Part shown: piece after piece, positions 1 to 5,167 of the stretch
How the letters are laid out: each line of letters starts with the position of its first letter
Numbering within the stretch: position 1 is the stretch's first letter
Assembly: GCA_003233475.1 (NCBI GenBank)
Contig: QILU01000212.1
Coordinates: 1 to 5,502 of the forward strand
Source of the DNA: Ahrensia sp.
GTDB taxonomy: Bacteria > Pseudomonadota > Alphaproteobacteria > Rhizobiales > Rhizobiaceae
Length of the DNA stretch: 5,502 bases
Direction: 5' to 3'
Notes under the pieces: model-generated
The model's database searches: none
Seen by the model: the letters and a program-made list of their open reading frames with translations, nothing else
What the model was told of the DNA's origin: nothing
Translations under genes and position numbers: made by a program

Positions 1-479
1 ACAATATTCCCGATGGCCTGAATGATTCCAAAAAATTGACCCCAAAAACAAGAGAACATCTGTTTGAAGAAATTCTTTTCTCATCCACCGTGTCCATTGC
101 CAGCGTTTGCTCAAAAACAATCGACCAGATCAACATCCGCGCGGCCTCCCTGCTGGCAATGGCAACCGCAGCTAGGGCACTTGAAATCCCCCCCGACCAC
201 GCCTTGATCGACGGCAACGCATTGCCGCAAAACATGATTTGCCCCTCAACCCCGATCATCAAAGGAGATGCCCGCTCACTTTCCATAGCAGCAGCTTCAA
301 TTGTGGCAAAGGTAACCCGCGACCGCATGATGGTGCGAGCAGACGAATATTTTCCTGGTTATGAATTTGACAAACACAAGGGCTATCCCACAAAGGCCCA
401 CAGGCAGGCATTGCAGCACATTGGAATTTGTGAATTGCACCGAAAAACATTTGCTCCGGTTGCGGCGGCAAGCACTTAA
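1..479 (+). CDS. rnhB: Ribonuclease HII, 5' end missing (partial)
   Basis: RNase HII cuts the RNA strand of RNA-DNA hybrids and starts removal of single ribonucleotides misincorporated into DNA; it is a cytoplasmic, metal-dependent enzyme. The reading frame is already open at base 3 and begins with the family motif NIPDGLNDSKKLTPKTRE, so the gene starts left of the window and the TTG at 36 is internal. The N-terminal GxDEAGRG block with the first two acidic catalytic residues is therefore missing from view. The other two catalytic aspartates are visible: Asp in LIDGN (bases 210-212) and Asp in AKVTRDR (bases 321-323). The conserved C-terminal block follows, with HKGYPTKAHRQAL and the final HRKTF. 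About 158 codons are present, against roughly 200 in full-length homologues. The TAA at 477-479 overlaps the stop of convergent atpF. The family assignment is firm. Confidence 0.96.
   Translation, partial: NIPDGLNDSKKLTPKTREHLFEEILFSSTVSIASVCSKTIDQINIRAASLLAMATAARALEIPPDHALIDGNALPQNMICPSTPIIKGDARSLSIAAASIVAKVTRDRMMVRADEYFPGYEFDKHKGYPTKAHRQALQHIGICELHRKTFAPVAAAST
443..474 (-). terminator. Weak candidate terminator after atpF, inside rnhB coding sequence
   Basis: Read on the minus strand just past the atpF stop, bases 474-452 can fold into a short hairpin. TGCT pairs with AGCA, there is a two-base bulge, then CCG pairs with CGG around a seven-base loop. After a five-base gap comes a run of five T (complement of 443-447). 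The stem is short and broken, so this may be chance, especially as the sequence also encodes the rnhB C-terminus. It is listed because the convergent genes overlap and no other terminator for the atp operon is visible in the window. Confidence 0.18.
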
Positions 480-961
480 TTCATTCGTGCCTTAAGTTCT
501 GACAGGCTTTTCTTAAACAAATCATCGCTGGCAGCCCCGCCCATCTTTTTGCCAATGACCGATTGGGCCGCTTCTACGGCAAGATCAACGGCGGAAGCTT
601 TGACTTCTGCCAATGCCTGTCCTTCGGCCTGGGCAATTTTTTGTTCAGCCAAAGCGGTGCGGCGGGTGATATATTCCTCCGTCTTTTGTTCCGCTTCTTT
701 TGCCATGGCCTCTGCTTCACGCTTGGCGGAGGCGATAATGCTTTCAGCTTCGTGCTCGGCTTCTTTTCTCTTGCGCTGATATTCAGCCAGCAATTGTTGA
801 GCCTCTTCGCGCAACCGACGGGCTTCTTCAAGATCATTGCGAATCTTATCAGAACGGTCATCCAGTGCTTTTGTGATCATTCCCGGCACTTTCAAGTAAA
901 ACATGAGAGCCAGAAAAATTAGCAGCGAGACCAGTGTCCAGAATGATGCATCAAACTTCAT
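476..961 (-). CDS. atpF: F0F1 ATP synthase subunit b
   Basis: Subunit b forms half of the peripheral stalk that holds the F1 head still against the rotating c ring. The 161-residue protein has one N-terminal membrane segment (about residues 8-23, FWTLVSLLIFLALMFY). The hinge VPGMITKALDDRSDKI follows, then a long charged helix rich in Glu, Lys, Arg, Ala and Gln (about 35-150), as expected for the coiled-coil stalk. Length and architecture are normal for the family. It is called b rather than b' because of its LKVPGMI hinge, its short N-terminus and its last position in the cluster. The start ATG (959-961) has an AGGAG sequence six bases upstream. It lies 70 bases after atpF' and ends in the same TTAA as convergent rnhB. 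Function follows from family and context. Confidence 0.95.
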   Translation of the reverse strand: MKFDASFWTLVSLLIFLALMFYLKVPGMITKALDDRSDKIRNDLEEARRLREEAQQLLAEYQRKRKEAEHEAESIIASAKREAEAMAKEAEQKTEEYITRRTALAEQKIAQAEGQALAEVKASAVDLAVEAAQSVIGKKMGGAASDDLFKKSLSELKARMN

Positions 962-978
962 GCTATTCTCCTAAAGCC

Positions 979-1017
979 GTTCCCCTTTTGATGAAATCAC
1001 CAAAAGGATTAAGGAAC
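979..1017 (-). promoter_or_regulatory. Intercistronic RNA hairpin between atpF' and atpF
   Basis: The core, 984-1007, is an inverted repeat: ten base pairs around a four-base loop (994-997). Arms on the plus strand are CCTTTTGATG and CATCAAAAGG with one exception: A991 faces C1000. In the minus-strand transcript this becomes a U-G wobble, so the stem is fully paired in the mRNA sense only. A second, outer helix is possible, GTTCC (979-983) with GGAAC (1013-1017), across a five-base bulge (1008-1012). No T run follows on the transcript side, so it is not a classical terminator. The atpF ribosome-binding sequence (AGGAG, 968-972) begins about seven bases after the outer arm. A role in mRNA processing, stability or translation of atpF is inference. 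Confidence 0.5.
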
Positions 1018-1031
1018 CGCGTGAAAAAACT

Positions 1032-1577
1032 CTAACGTCTCGCACCGGCAATCGCGAACGCGATATCGGCCTTGGAAATTTTGCCCCCAAGCAATTGGCT
1101 GACCAGCGCTTCGGTAGTGTCTTGAGCGATTGCGCCCACTTCCTTCATAGCCTTCGATTTAATATCCGCTATGCGTTTTTCAGCTTCGGAAATTTTATCC
1201 GCCAAATCAGCCTCAACTCCAGCCCGTTTTGTTTCCAACTCAGCCTTAGCGGTGTCGCGAGCCTCCTGTGCAATACCATGGGCACGGGATTTTGCTTCCG
1301 CCAATTCCTGCTCATAGGCGGCAATTGCGGCATCAGACTCTTCCTTCAGCCGATTAGCCTCTTCGAGATCCTGCGCAATCCTGTCACTACGGGTTTCCAG
1401 AATTGACGAAATACGCGGCAAAGCCACTTTGGACATCAGGTAATAAAACAGCCCAAAGGTAATCGCCAGCCATAACAACTGGGACGAAAAGGTCGTTGAA
1501 TCAAATGGCGGAAAATTGTTCCCGCCACCTTGATCAGCAGCAACCCCGGTTTCCGTATTGATGGTATCTTTTGCCAT
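1032..1577 (-). CDS. atpF2: F0F1 ATP synthase subunit b'
   Basis: Subunit b' (also called atpF' or, in some alphaproteobacteria, atpG) pairs with b to build a heterodimeric peripheral stalk, typical of photosynthetic bacteria and alphaproteobacteria. The 181-residue protein starts with a polar Gly- and Asp-containing leader (about 1-28). One membrane segment follows (about 31-49, [19 protein letters not shown]), then the hinge [20 protein letters not shown] and a long Ala/Glu/Lys-rich stalk helix to near the C-terminus. The [15 protein letters not shown] hinge marks it as b' rather than b. The ATG (1575-1577) has a strong AGGAGG (1582-1587) four bases upstream, the best ribosome-binding site in the cluster. 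It lies 61 bases after atpE and 70 before atpF, with hairpins in both gaps. It is about 20 residues longer than b, mostly from the N-terminal leader. Confidence 0.95.
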   Translation of the reverse strand: MAKDTINTETGVAADQGGGNNFPPFDSTTFSSQLLWLAITFGLFYYLMSKVALPRISSILETRSDRIAQDLEEANRLKEESDAAIAAYEQELAEAKSRAHGIAQEARDTAKAELETKRAGVEADLADKISEAEKRIADIKSKAMKEVGAIAQDTTEALVSQLLGGKISKADIAFAIAGARR

Positions 1578-1597
1578 ATTCCCTCCTCAAAAGGGTA

Positions 1598-1621
1598 TTC
1601 GAAAAGGCGAGCCTTTCCGAA
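1598..1621 (-). promoter_or_regulatory. Intercistronic RNA hairpin just after atpE
   Basis: Bases 1598-1607 pair with 1612-1621 to give a ten-pair stem with a four-base loop (CTCG in the transcript; closing the loop further would add one C-G). On the plus strand A1602 faces C1617, a mismatch, but in the minus-strand mRNA this is U opposite G, a wobble, so the stem is continuous in the mRNA sense. It lies 17 bases past the atpE stop and about 10 bases before the atpF' ribosome-binding sequence. The T-rich tract (complement of the A run at 1620-1626) lies before the hairpin in the transcript, not after it, so it is not an ordinary intrinsic terminator. Protecting an atpE-containing 3' end, to support the many c subunits needed, is a plausible but inferred role. 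Confidence 0.55.
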
Positions 1622-1638
1622 AAAAATATTCGCTTAAA

Positions 1639-1866
1639 TTATACCGCGAAAATGAGGAGAAGGGCGATCAACAGTGAGAAGATGCCGAGGGCCTCTGTCA
1701 CCGCAAAACCGAATATCAAACGGCCAAACTGGCCATCTGCTGCCGAAGGGTTGCGCAAAGCACCGTTAAGATATTGTCCAAACAGGTTGCCAAGGCCAAC
1801 GCCGGCACCACCCATTCCAATACATGCGAGACCCGCGCCGATCAATTTTGCTGCATCTGCTTCCAT
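1639..1866 (-). CDS. atpE: F0F1 ATP synthase subunit c (proteolipid)
   Basis: Subunit c is the small hairpin protein whose oligomeric ring turns as protons cross the membrane. The 75-residue length is normal. Helix 1 (about 8-32) carries the glycine-rich stretch [10 protein letters not shown]. The polar loop that contacts F1 reads ALRNPSA (R38-N39-P40). Helix 2 (about 49-74) contains the ion-carrying carboxylate Glu58 in [10 protein letters not shown]. The residues after Glu58 (Ala-Leu) lack the Ser-Thr pattern of sodium-binding c subunits, so proton coupling is the likely mode. The ATG (1864-1866) follows AAGGA by eight bases. It sits 38 bases after atpB. The hairpin immediately downstream may help raise its output relative to single-copy subunits; that last point is inference. 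Confidence 0.97.
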   Translation of the reverse strand: MEADAAKLIGAGLACIGMGGAGVGLGNLFGQYLNGALRNPSAADGQFGRLIFGFAVTEALGIFSLLIALLLIFAV

Positions 1867-1904
1867 AATATTAATCCTTTGAGTTAGTTGAGTTGTTATG
1901 TCGA

Positions 1905-2654
1905 TTAGTGTGATGGGTGAATTGCATCATTCAAGTACATGCAGGTCAAAATAGCGAACACATAAGCTTGAAGGAAGGCAACAAGAAATTCCAGTGCGGT
2001 TAAAGCCACGGTGAATGCAAGCGGCAAAATGCTGCCGATTATCCCGCCGATACCCAATGCACTCAAACTGACAATAAATCCGGCAAACACTTTCAGGGTA
2101 ATGTGACCCGCCAGCATATTGGCAAACAATCGAACGGACAATGAAATAGGCCGCGAAATGAAAGACAAAACTTCAATCGGCACAATCACAACCGCCAGCA
2201 CCAGAGGCACGCCCTGAGGAACAAACAATTTGAGAAACCCTAAACCATTGCGCCAGAAACCATAAATGACAACGATCCCGATCACCAGCAGCGCCAAAGC
2301 GGCCGTAATAATAATGTGGCTCATCACCGTGAAAAAATAGGGGAACATCCCGAACAGATTGGAAACCAGAATGAACACGAACAGGGAGAAAACCAGTGGG
2401 AAAAACTTCATGCCCTCGTTGCCCGCGCTGTCTCGCAACAAATTGGCCACAAATTCATAGGCCATCTCAGATATTGATTGCAAACGCCCGGGAATAAGCC
2501 CGCGGCCGGAAGTCGTGAAAACCAAGAACCCGGTGGACACCACCAAAGTCAACACCATGAACAGGGATGAATTGGTGAAAGAAATATCCTGACCCAGAAC
2601 CTCAAGCGGCAGGATTTTCGAAATCTCAAACTGTTGGATTGGATCGGTTGCCAA
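1905..2654 (-). CDS. atpB: F0F1 ATP synthase subunit a
   Basis: Subunit a provides the two half-channels that carry protons to and from the c ring in the inner membrane. From the TTG at 2652-2654 the protein is 249 residues, the usual length. It begins [11 protein letters not shown], which closely matches the normal alphaproteobacterial start (of the form MANDPIHQF). Several strongly hydrophobic segments follow. The essential arginine is Arg175 in [14 protein letters not shown]; Glu222 and Gln229 lie in the conserved last helices ([14 protein letters not shown]). The alternative is an ATG at 2736-2738, giving 277 residues. The extra 28 residues do not resemble the family, neither start has a good ribosome-binding sequence, and the extension covers a hairpin and T tract. 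TTG is preferred, but only the start is uncertain, not the identity. Confidence 0.93.
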   Translation of the reverse strand: MATDPIQQFEISKILPLEVLGQDISFTNSSLFMVLTLVVSTGFLVFTTSGRGLIPGRLQSISEMAYEFVANLLRDSAGNEGMKFFPLVFSLFVFILVSNLFGMFPYFFTVMSHIIITAALALLVIGIVVIYGFWRNGLGFLKLFVPQGVPLVLAVVIVPIEVLSFISRPISLSVRLFANMLAGHITLKVFAGFIVSLSALGIGGIIGSILPLAFTVALTALEFLVAFLQAYVFAILTCMYLNDAIHPSH

Positions 2655-2700
2655 CTTGGTCTCATCACTCTTTATTGGTACGCCGCACCCGTTGGCCCGG

Positions 2701-2734
2701 CAAAAAATATTAAGGCCGAAAATTCTCGGCTTTA
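2701..2734 (-). terminator. Candidate terminator or attenuator between atpI and atpB
   Basis: Bases 2711-2719 and 2726-2734 form an inverted repeat with a six-base loop and a GCCGA/TCGGC core. In the minus-strand transcript one outer pair is an A-C mismatch; the rest pair. The stem is followed in the transcript by ATATTTTTTG, the six-T run being the complement of 2702-2707. Stem plus T tract on the minus strand is the layout of an intrinsic terminator or attenuator inside the atp operon, located 70-100 bases past the atpI stop. The core is only five pairs and the T tract is a few bases off, so strength is doubtful. If atpB really started at 2738 this would be coding sequence. Confidence 0.35.
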
Positions 2735-2805
2735 TCATTGATCGTTTGGCACAAAAAGACCCCGTTGCTCAAGGCCGTTTTTCTTTTATTTCACTAAATC
2801 GGCAA

Positions 2806-3246
2806 TTATTTGCCATCCTCCCCACCGGAATCTGCGACATCTTGCCTTTTTTGCAAATCACGGGCGGGTTTCAAGCGCATTTCAGACTCAGCAACCATTC
2901 CCGCTGCCCGCATAACGTTGATTACTGCCGCCCCAAATCCCAACAGGAAAAACACGATCATCCCCCAGGGAGAAGTGCCAAAATACGTATCAATTCCATA
3001 GCCTATCGCTGCACCGACCACCACACCGGCAATAAATTCAGAGCTTAACCGGAGCGCCTGAGCGATACCATCGCGGCCGCGCCGATTATCCGGGTTTTTA
3101 GGGTCTTTTGCCCATTTGGCTTTTGCTTCGTTATGTCCGTCCAGTTTGCTTTTTAATTTATCAAACCGTGCGGACAACTCCCCGCTTTCAGAAGTGCCAT
3201 CACTTTCACGGCGTTTTCCAGCTGGTTTTGAAGATTTATCAGGCAT
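2806..3246 (-). CDS. atpI: ATP synthase protein I (AtpI)
   Basis: AtpI is a small membrane protein encoded first in many F0 operons. In other bacteria it helps assemble the c ring or supports magnesium supply, and it is not part of the finished enzyme. The 146-residue product has a charged, Lys/Ser/Asp-rich N-terminus (1-60). Two membrane segments follow: about 68-88, with EFIAGVVVGAAIGYGID, and about 94-112, with WGMIVFFLLGFGAAVINV. The C-terminal tail is polar. The GxxxGxxxGYxxD and FGxxPWGxxxF patterns are characteristic of the family. The ATG start is fixed by an in-frame TAA only 15 bases upstream (3259-3261). No good ribosome-binding sequence precedes it, so low translation is likely. 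The next gene, atpB, begins 151 bases later (TTG start). Confidence 0.92.
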   Translation of the reverse strand: MPDKSSKPAGKRRESDGTSESGELSARFDKLKSKLDGHNEAKAKWAKDPKNPDNRRGRDGIAQALRLSSEFIAGVVVGAAIGYGIDTYFGTSPWGMIVFFLLGFGAAVINVMRAAGMVAESEMRLKPARDLQKRQDVADSGGEDGK

Positions 3247-3275
3247 GGCGAACCGAGATTAGAGAATTTGATCGC

Positions 3276-3304
3276 AAGTTAGAAATCATGCCCCATTCCG
3301 TCAA
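3276..3304 (-). promoter_or_regulatory. Candidate promoter for the atp F0 operon
   Basis: On the minus strand the 94-base gap between the acyl-CoA synthetase and atpI holds TTGACG (3299-3304, five of six matches to the vegetative -35 consensus). A 17-base spacer and TAACTT (3276-3281) follow, the latter only a weak -10. Transcription would start near 3268, leaving a leader of roughly 20 bases before the atpI ATG. A small inverted repeat, CAAGA (3302-3306) with TCTTG (3313-3317), overlaps the -35 edge. No T-tailed terminator for the upstream synthetase gene is visible, so read-through from it is also possible. Confidence 0.35.
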
Positions 3305-3340
3305 GACAAAGCTCTTGAATCAATATTGGCCGAAAGTGCC

Positions 3341-4990
3341 CTATCCATCCCGCACCTGATCCCGCAAAACATATTTTTGGATCTTGCCTGTGCTGGTTCT
3401 CGGCAATTCCTGAAAAATAATAGTTTTAGGAACCTTAAAACCTGCCAGGTTTTCGCGGCAAAAGGCGATGATTTCAACTTCCGTTACCTTCGCCTCGTCC
3501 CGCATCTCAAGAAATGCACAAGGGGTTTCACCCCATTTCTCATCGGGTTTTGCGACCACCGCAGCCAGCATCACATCCGGGTGCTTAAACAGCGCCGCCT
3601 CAATTTCGACTGATGAAATATTCTCCCCACCAGAAATTATAATATCCTTGGAACGGTCTTTGATTTGCAGATAGCCATCCGCGTGCATCACCGCCAAGTC
3701 CCCCGTGTGGAACCAGCCGCCTTTGAAAGCCGCTTCACTAGCTTCTTTGTTTCTGAAATAGCCTTTCATCACCACGTTACCGCGGATCATAATCTCGCCC
3801 ATGGTTTTCCCATCAGCTTGAATCGGCTCCATCGTCTCACTGTCCGCTACCATAACATTTTCAGTAACCGCATAACCTACCCCCTGACGGGCGTTCATCT
3901 CAGCCAGAGCCCCAGCATCAAGATCACTCCAGTCTTCCTGGGGAACGCACTCCACCACATGGCCATAGGTTTCAGTCAGTCCATAGACATGGGTCAGTTG
4001 AAAGCCTGCCTTCTTGAATGCATCCATTACCGAGGGCGGTGGTGGTGCTGCAGCTGTATAAACACGGATCAGCCAATCAAAGGGCTTCTTTTCTTCTTCC
4101 GTTGCATTGATCAACAAAGACAAAACAATCGGCGCCCCGCCAAAATGCGTAACCCGGTGTTTTGCTATCCCGGCATAAAGGTTTTTTGCGTTGATATTGC
4201 GGATCAAAACACTCATGCCCCCGCTCGCCGCAAGGCCCCAAGTATGCCCCCAGCCATTGCAATGAAACAAAGGCACCACCGACATGTGAACGGGAAAAGA
4301 CCCCGCCTCCGCCCCTTCCGAAATTGGCCATGCGACAATCGTACCCAATGCAATCAGATAAGCCCCCCGGTGGTGCACCACCACTCCTTTAGGATTGCTG
4401 GTTGTGCCGGATGTATAATTGAGAGAAATTGCATCCCATTCATCTCCCGGCATGGACCATTCAAATTCCTTGTCCCCACCTGTTAAAAAACTCTCATAGT
4501 CGATCCTTCCCAATCGCTCTCCTTCAGGCTCATCGGTCAGCAAATCCACAATATCAATCACCAGAAGGTTGGAGTTGTTATGAATTTCCAGCGCCTTTTT
4601 AACTTCTACAGAAAACCTTGTATCGGTGATCAAAACCCTGGCCTGCCCATGGTCTAGAATATAGGCGATGGTTGCTCCATCGAGCCGGGTGTTGATCGGG
4701 TTCATCACCGCCCCGGACATGGGAACCGCAAACTGAATCTCAAACATTTCCGGAATATTCGGGGCAAGTATCGCCACCGTATCATTTTTCCCGATACCTG
4801 CCCGGTTCAACGCCCCGGCAAATTGAACACAGCGCTGATGAACCTGGGCCCATGTGCGCTTGGCATCCTCGTAAGCGTATGCCGTGCGATGGCCAAATAC
4901 ATCCCGCGCACGGTTTATAAATGTAAGGGGTGTAAGCTGGGAATAATTAGCTGAATTTCGATCAAGGTCCCTGTCGTAAGCACTGGTCAT
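3341..4990 (-). CDS. Acyl-CoA synthetase (AMP-forming, substrate unknown)
   Basis: This enzyme joins a carboxylic acid to coenzyme A via an acyl-AMP intermediate, using ATP; it is predicted cytoplasmic. With the ATG at 4988-4990 the protein has 549 residues, normal for the family. The adenylate-forming motifs appear in order: phosphate-binding loop YTSGTTSNPKGV (about 192-203), YGLTETYG (336-343), WFHTGDLA (426-433), DRSKDIIISGGENIS (445-459), and PRTSTGKIQ near the C-terminus with the catalytic Lys at about 536. The stretch AVMNPINTRLD (about 94-104) is typical of acyl-activating enzymes related to medium-chain fatty-acyl or short organic-acid ligases. The substrate cannot be read from the sequence. 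An in-frame TTG two codons upstream (4994-4996) is almost on top of the ribosome-binding sequence and is rejected. It reads toward atpI, 94 bases away. The divergent neighbour starts 177 bases away. Confidence 0.93.
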   Translation of the reverse strand: MTSAYDRDLDRNSANYSQLTPLTFINRARDVFGHRTAYAYEDAKRTWAQVHQRCVQFAGALNRAGIGKNDTVAILAPNIPEMFEIQFAVPMSGAVMNPINTRLDGATIAYILDHGQARVLITDTRFSVEVKKALEIHNNSNLLVIDIVDLLTDEPEGERLGRIDYESFLTGGDKEFEWSMPGDEWDAISLNYTSGTTSNPKGVVVHHRGAYLIALGTIVAWPISEGAEAGSFPVHMSVVPLFHCNGWGHTWGLAASGGMSVLIRNINAKNLYAGIAKHRVTHFGGAPIVLSLLINATEEEKKPFDWLIRVYTAAAPPPPSVMDAFKKAGFQLTHVYGLTETYGHVVECVPQEDWSDLDAGALAEMNARQGVGYAVTENVMVADSETMEPIQADGKTMGEIMIRGNVVMKGYFRNKEASEAAFKGGWFHTGDLAVMHADGYLQIKDRSKDIIISGGENISSVEIEAALFKHPDVMLAAVVAKPDEKWGETPCAFLEMRDEAKVTEVEIIAFCRENLAGFKVPKTIIFQELPRTSTGKIQKYVLRDQVRDG

Positions 4991-4997
4991 AGTCAAA

Positions 4998-5002
4998 TCC
5001 TT
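4998..5002 (-). promoter_or_regulatory. Ribosome-binding sequence that fixes the synthetase start
   Basis: The minus strand reads AAGGA here, with seven bases to the ATG at 4990, an ideal spacing. For the alternative TTG at 4996 the spacing would be one base, too close to work. This favours the 549-residue form of the acyl-CoA synthetase. Confidence 0.7.
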
Positions 5003-5029
5003 GAAAAATATTGGCCGTTTTGAATTGGA

Positions 5030-5058
5030 AATCTACGGTATCGTTAACAAAGCATCAA
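5030..5058 (-). promoter_or_regulatory. Candidate promoter for the acyl-CoA synthetase gene
   Basis: On the minus strand TTGATG (5053-5058) and TAGATT (5030-5035) are separated by 17 bases. Each matches four of the six consensus positions for vegetative -35 and -10 boxes. The start of transcription would fall near 5023, about 30 bases before the ATG and upstream of the AAGGA ribosome-binding sequence. The spacer contains the perfect palindrome GTTAAC (5043-5048). The region is AT-rich, so chance matches are likely and this is only a candidate. Confidence 0.3.
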
Positions 5059-5153
5059 AGCCAAAGTTCAAATTTAACTCAAGTACCAACAATCCCTTGA
5101 ACCGGATGCAAACAAAAAATTCGGGCATATTGAGTGAGGGACAATAAAAATAC

Positions 5154-5160
5154 GGTGGAG
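5154..5160 (+). promoter_or_regulatory. Ribosome-binding sequence of the secreted-protein gene
   Basis: GGTGGAG lies seven bases before the ATG at 5168-5170. Together with the clear signal peptide it supports translation from this ATG, in a frame that stays open to the window edge. Confidence 0.65.
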
Positions 5161-5167
5161 ACAAACT

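Noticed and set aside
36..38. TTG at 36 as the start of rnhB
   Set aside because: The frame is open upstream to base 3 and encodes the conserved IPDGLNDSKK motif, so this codon is an internal leucine.
2656..3048. Open frame of 130 codons on the plus strand across the atpI-atpB region
   Set aside because: It overlaps atpI antisense, with no ribosome-binding site, family motif or sensible composition.
3665..4486. Open frame of 273 codons on the plus strand, opposite the acyl-CoA synthetase
   Set aside because: It lies wholly antisense to a gene with all adenylate-forming motifs. Its translation is rich in His, Arg, Pro and Cys with no recognisable domain, typical of a shadow frame.
3322..5017. 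Eleven-base direct repeat AATATTGGCCG at 3322-3332 and 5007-5017, on both sides of the acyl-CoA synthetase gene
   Set aside because: Flanking position suggested an insertion footprint or shared operator. However, a few exact 11-base pairs are expected by chance in a 5.5 kb window, there is no extension of the match, and no mobile-element genes or terminal repeats are present.
5066..5102. Inverted repeat GTTCAA (5066-5071) with TTGAAC (5097-5102) in the divergent intergenic region
   Set aside because: Six-base arms separated by 25 bases in AT-rich DNA are easily found by chance, and there is no second copy or overlap with a strong promoter to support an operator.
5094..5131. Heat-shock (RpoH) type promoter for the secreted-protein gene: CCCTTGAA at 5094-5101 and CATATT at 5126-5131
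   Set aside because: The -35-like box is an excellent match, but the 24-base gap from it to CATATT is several bases longer than RpoH promoters allow.
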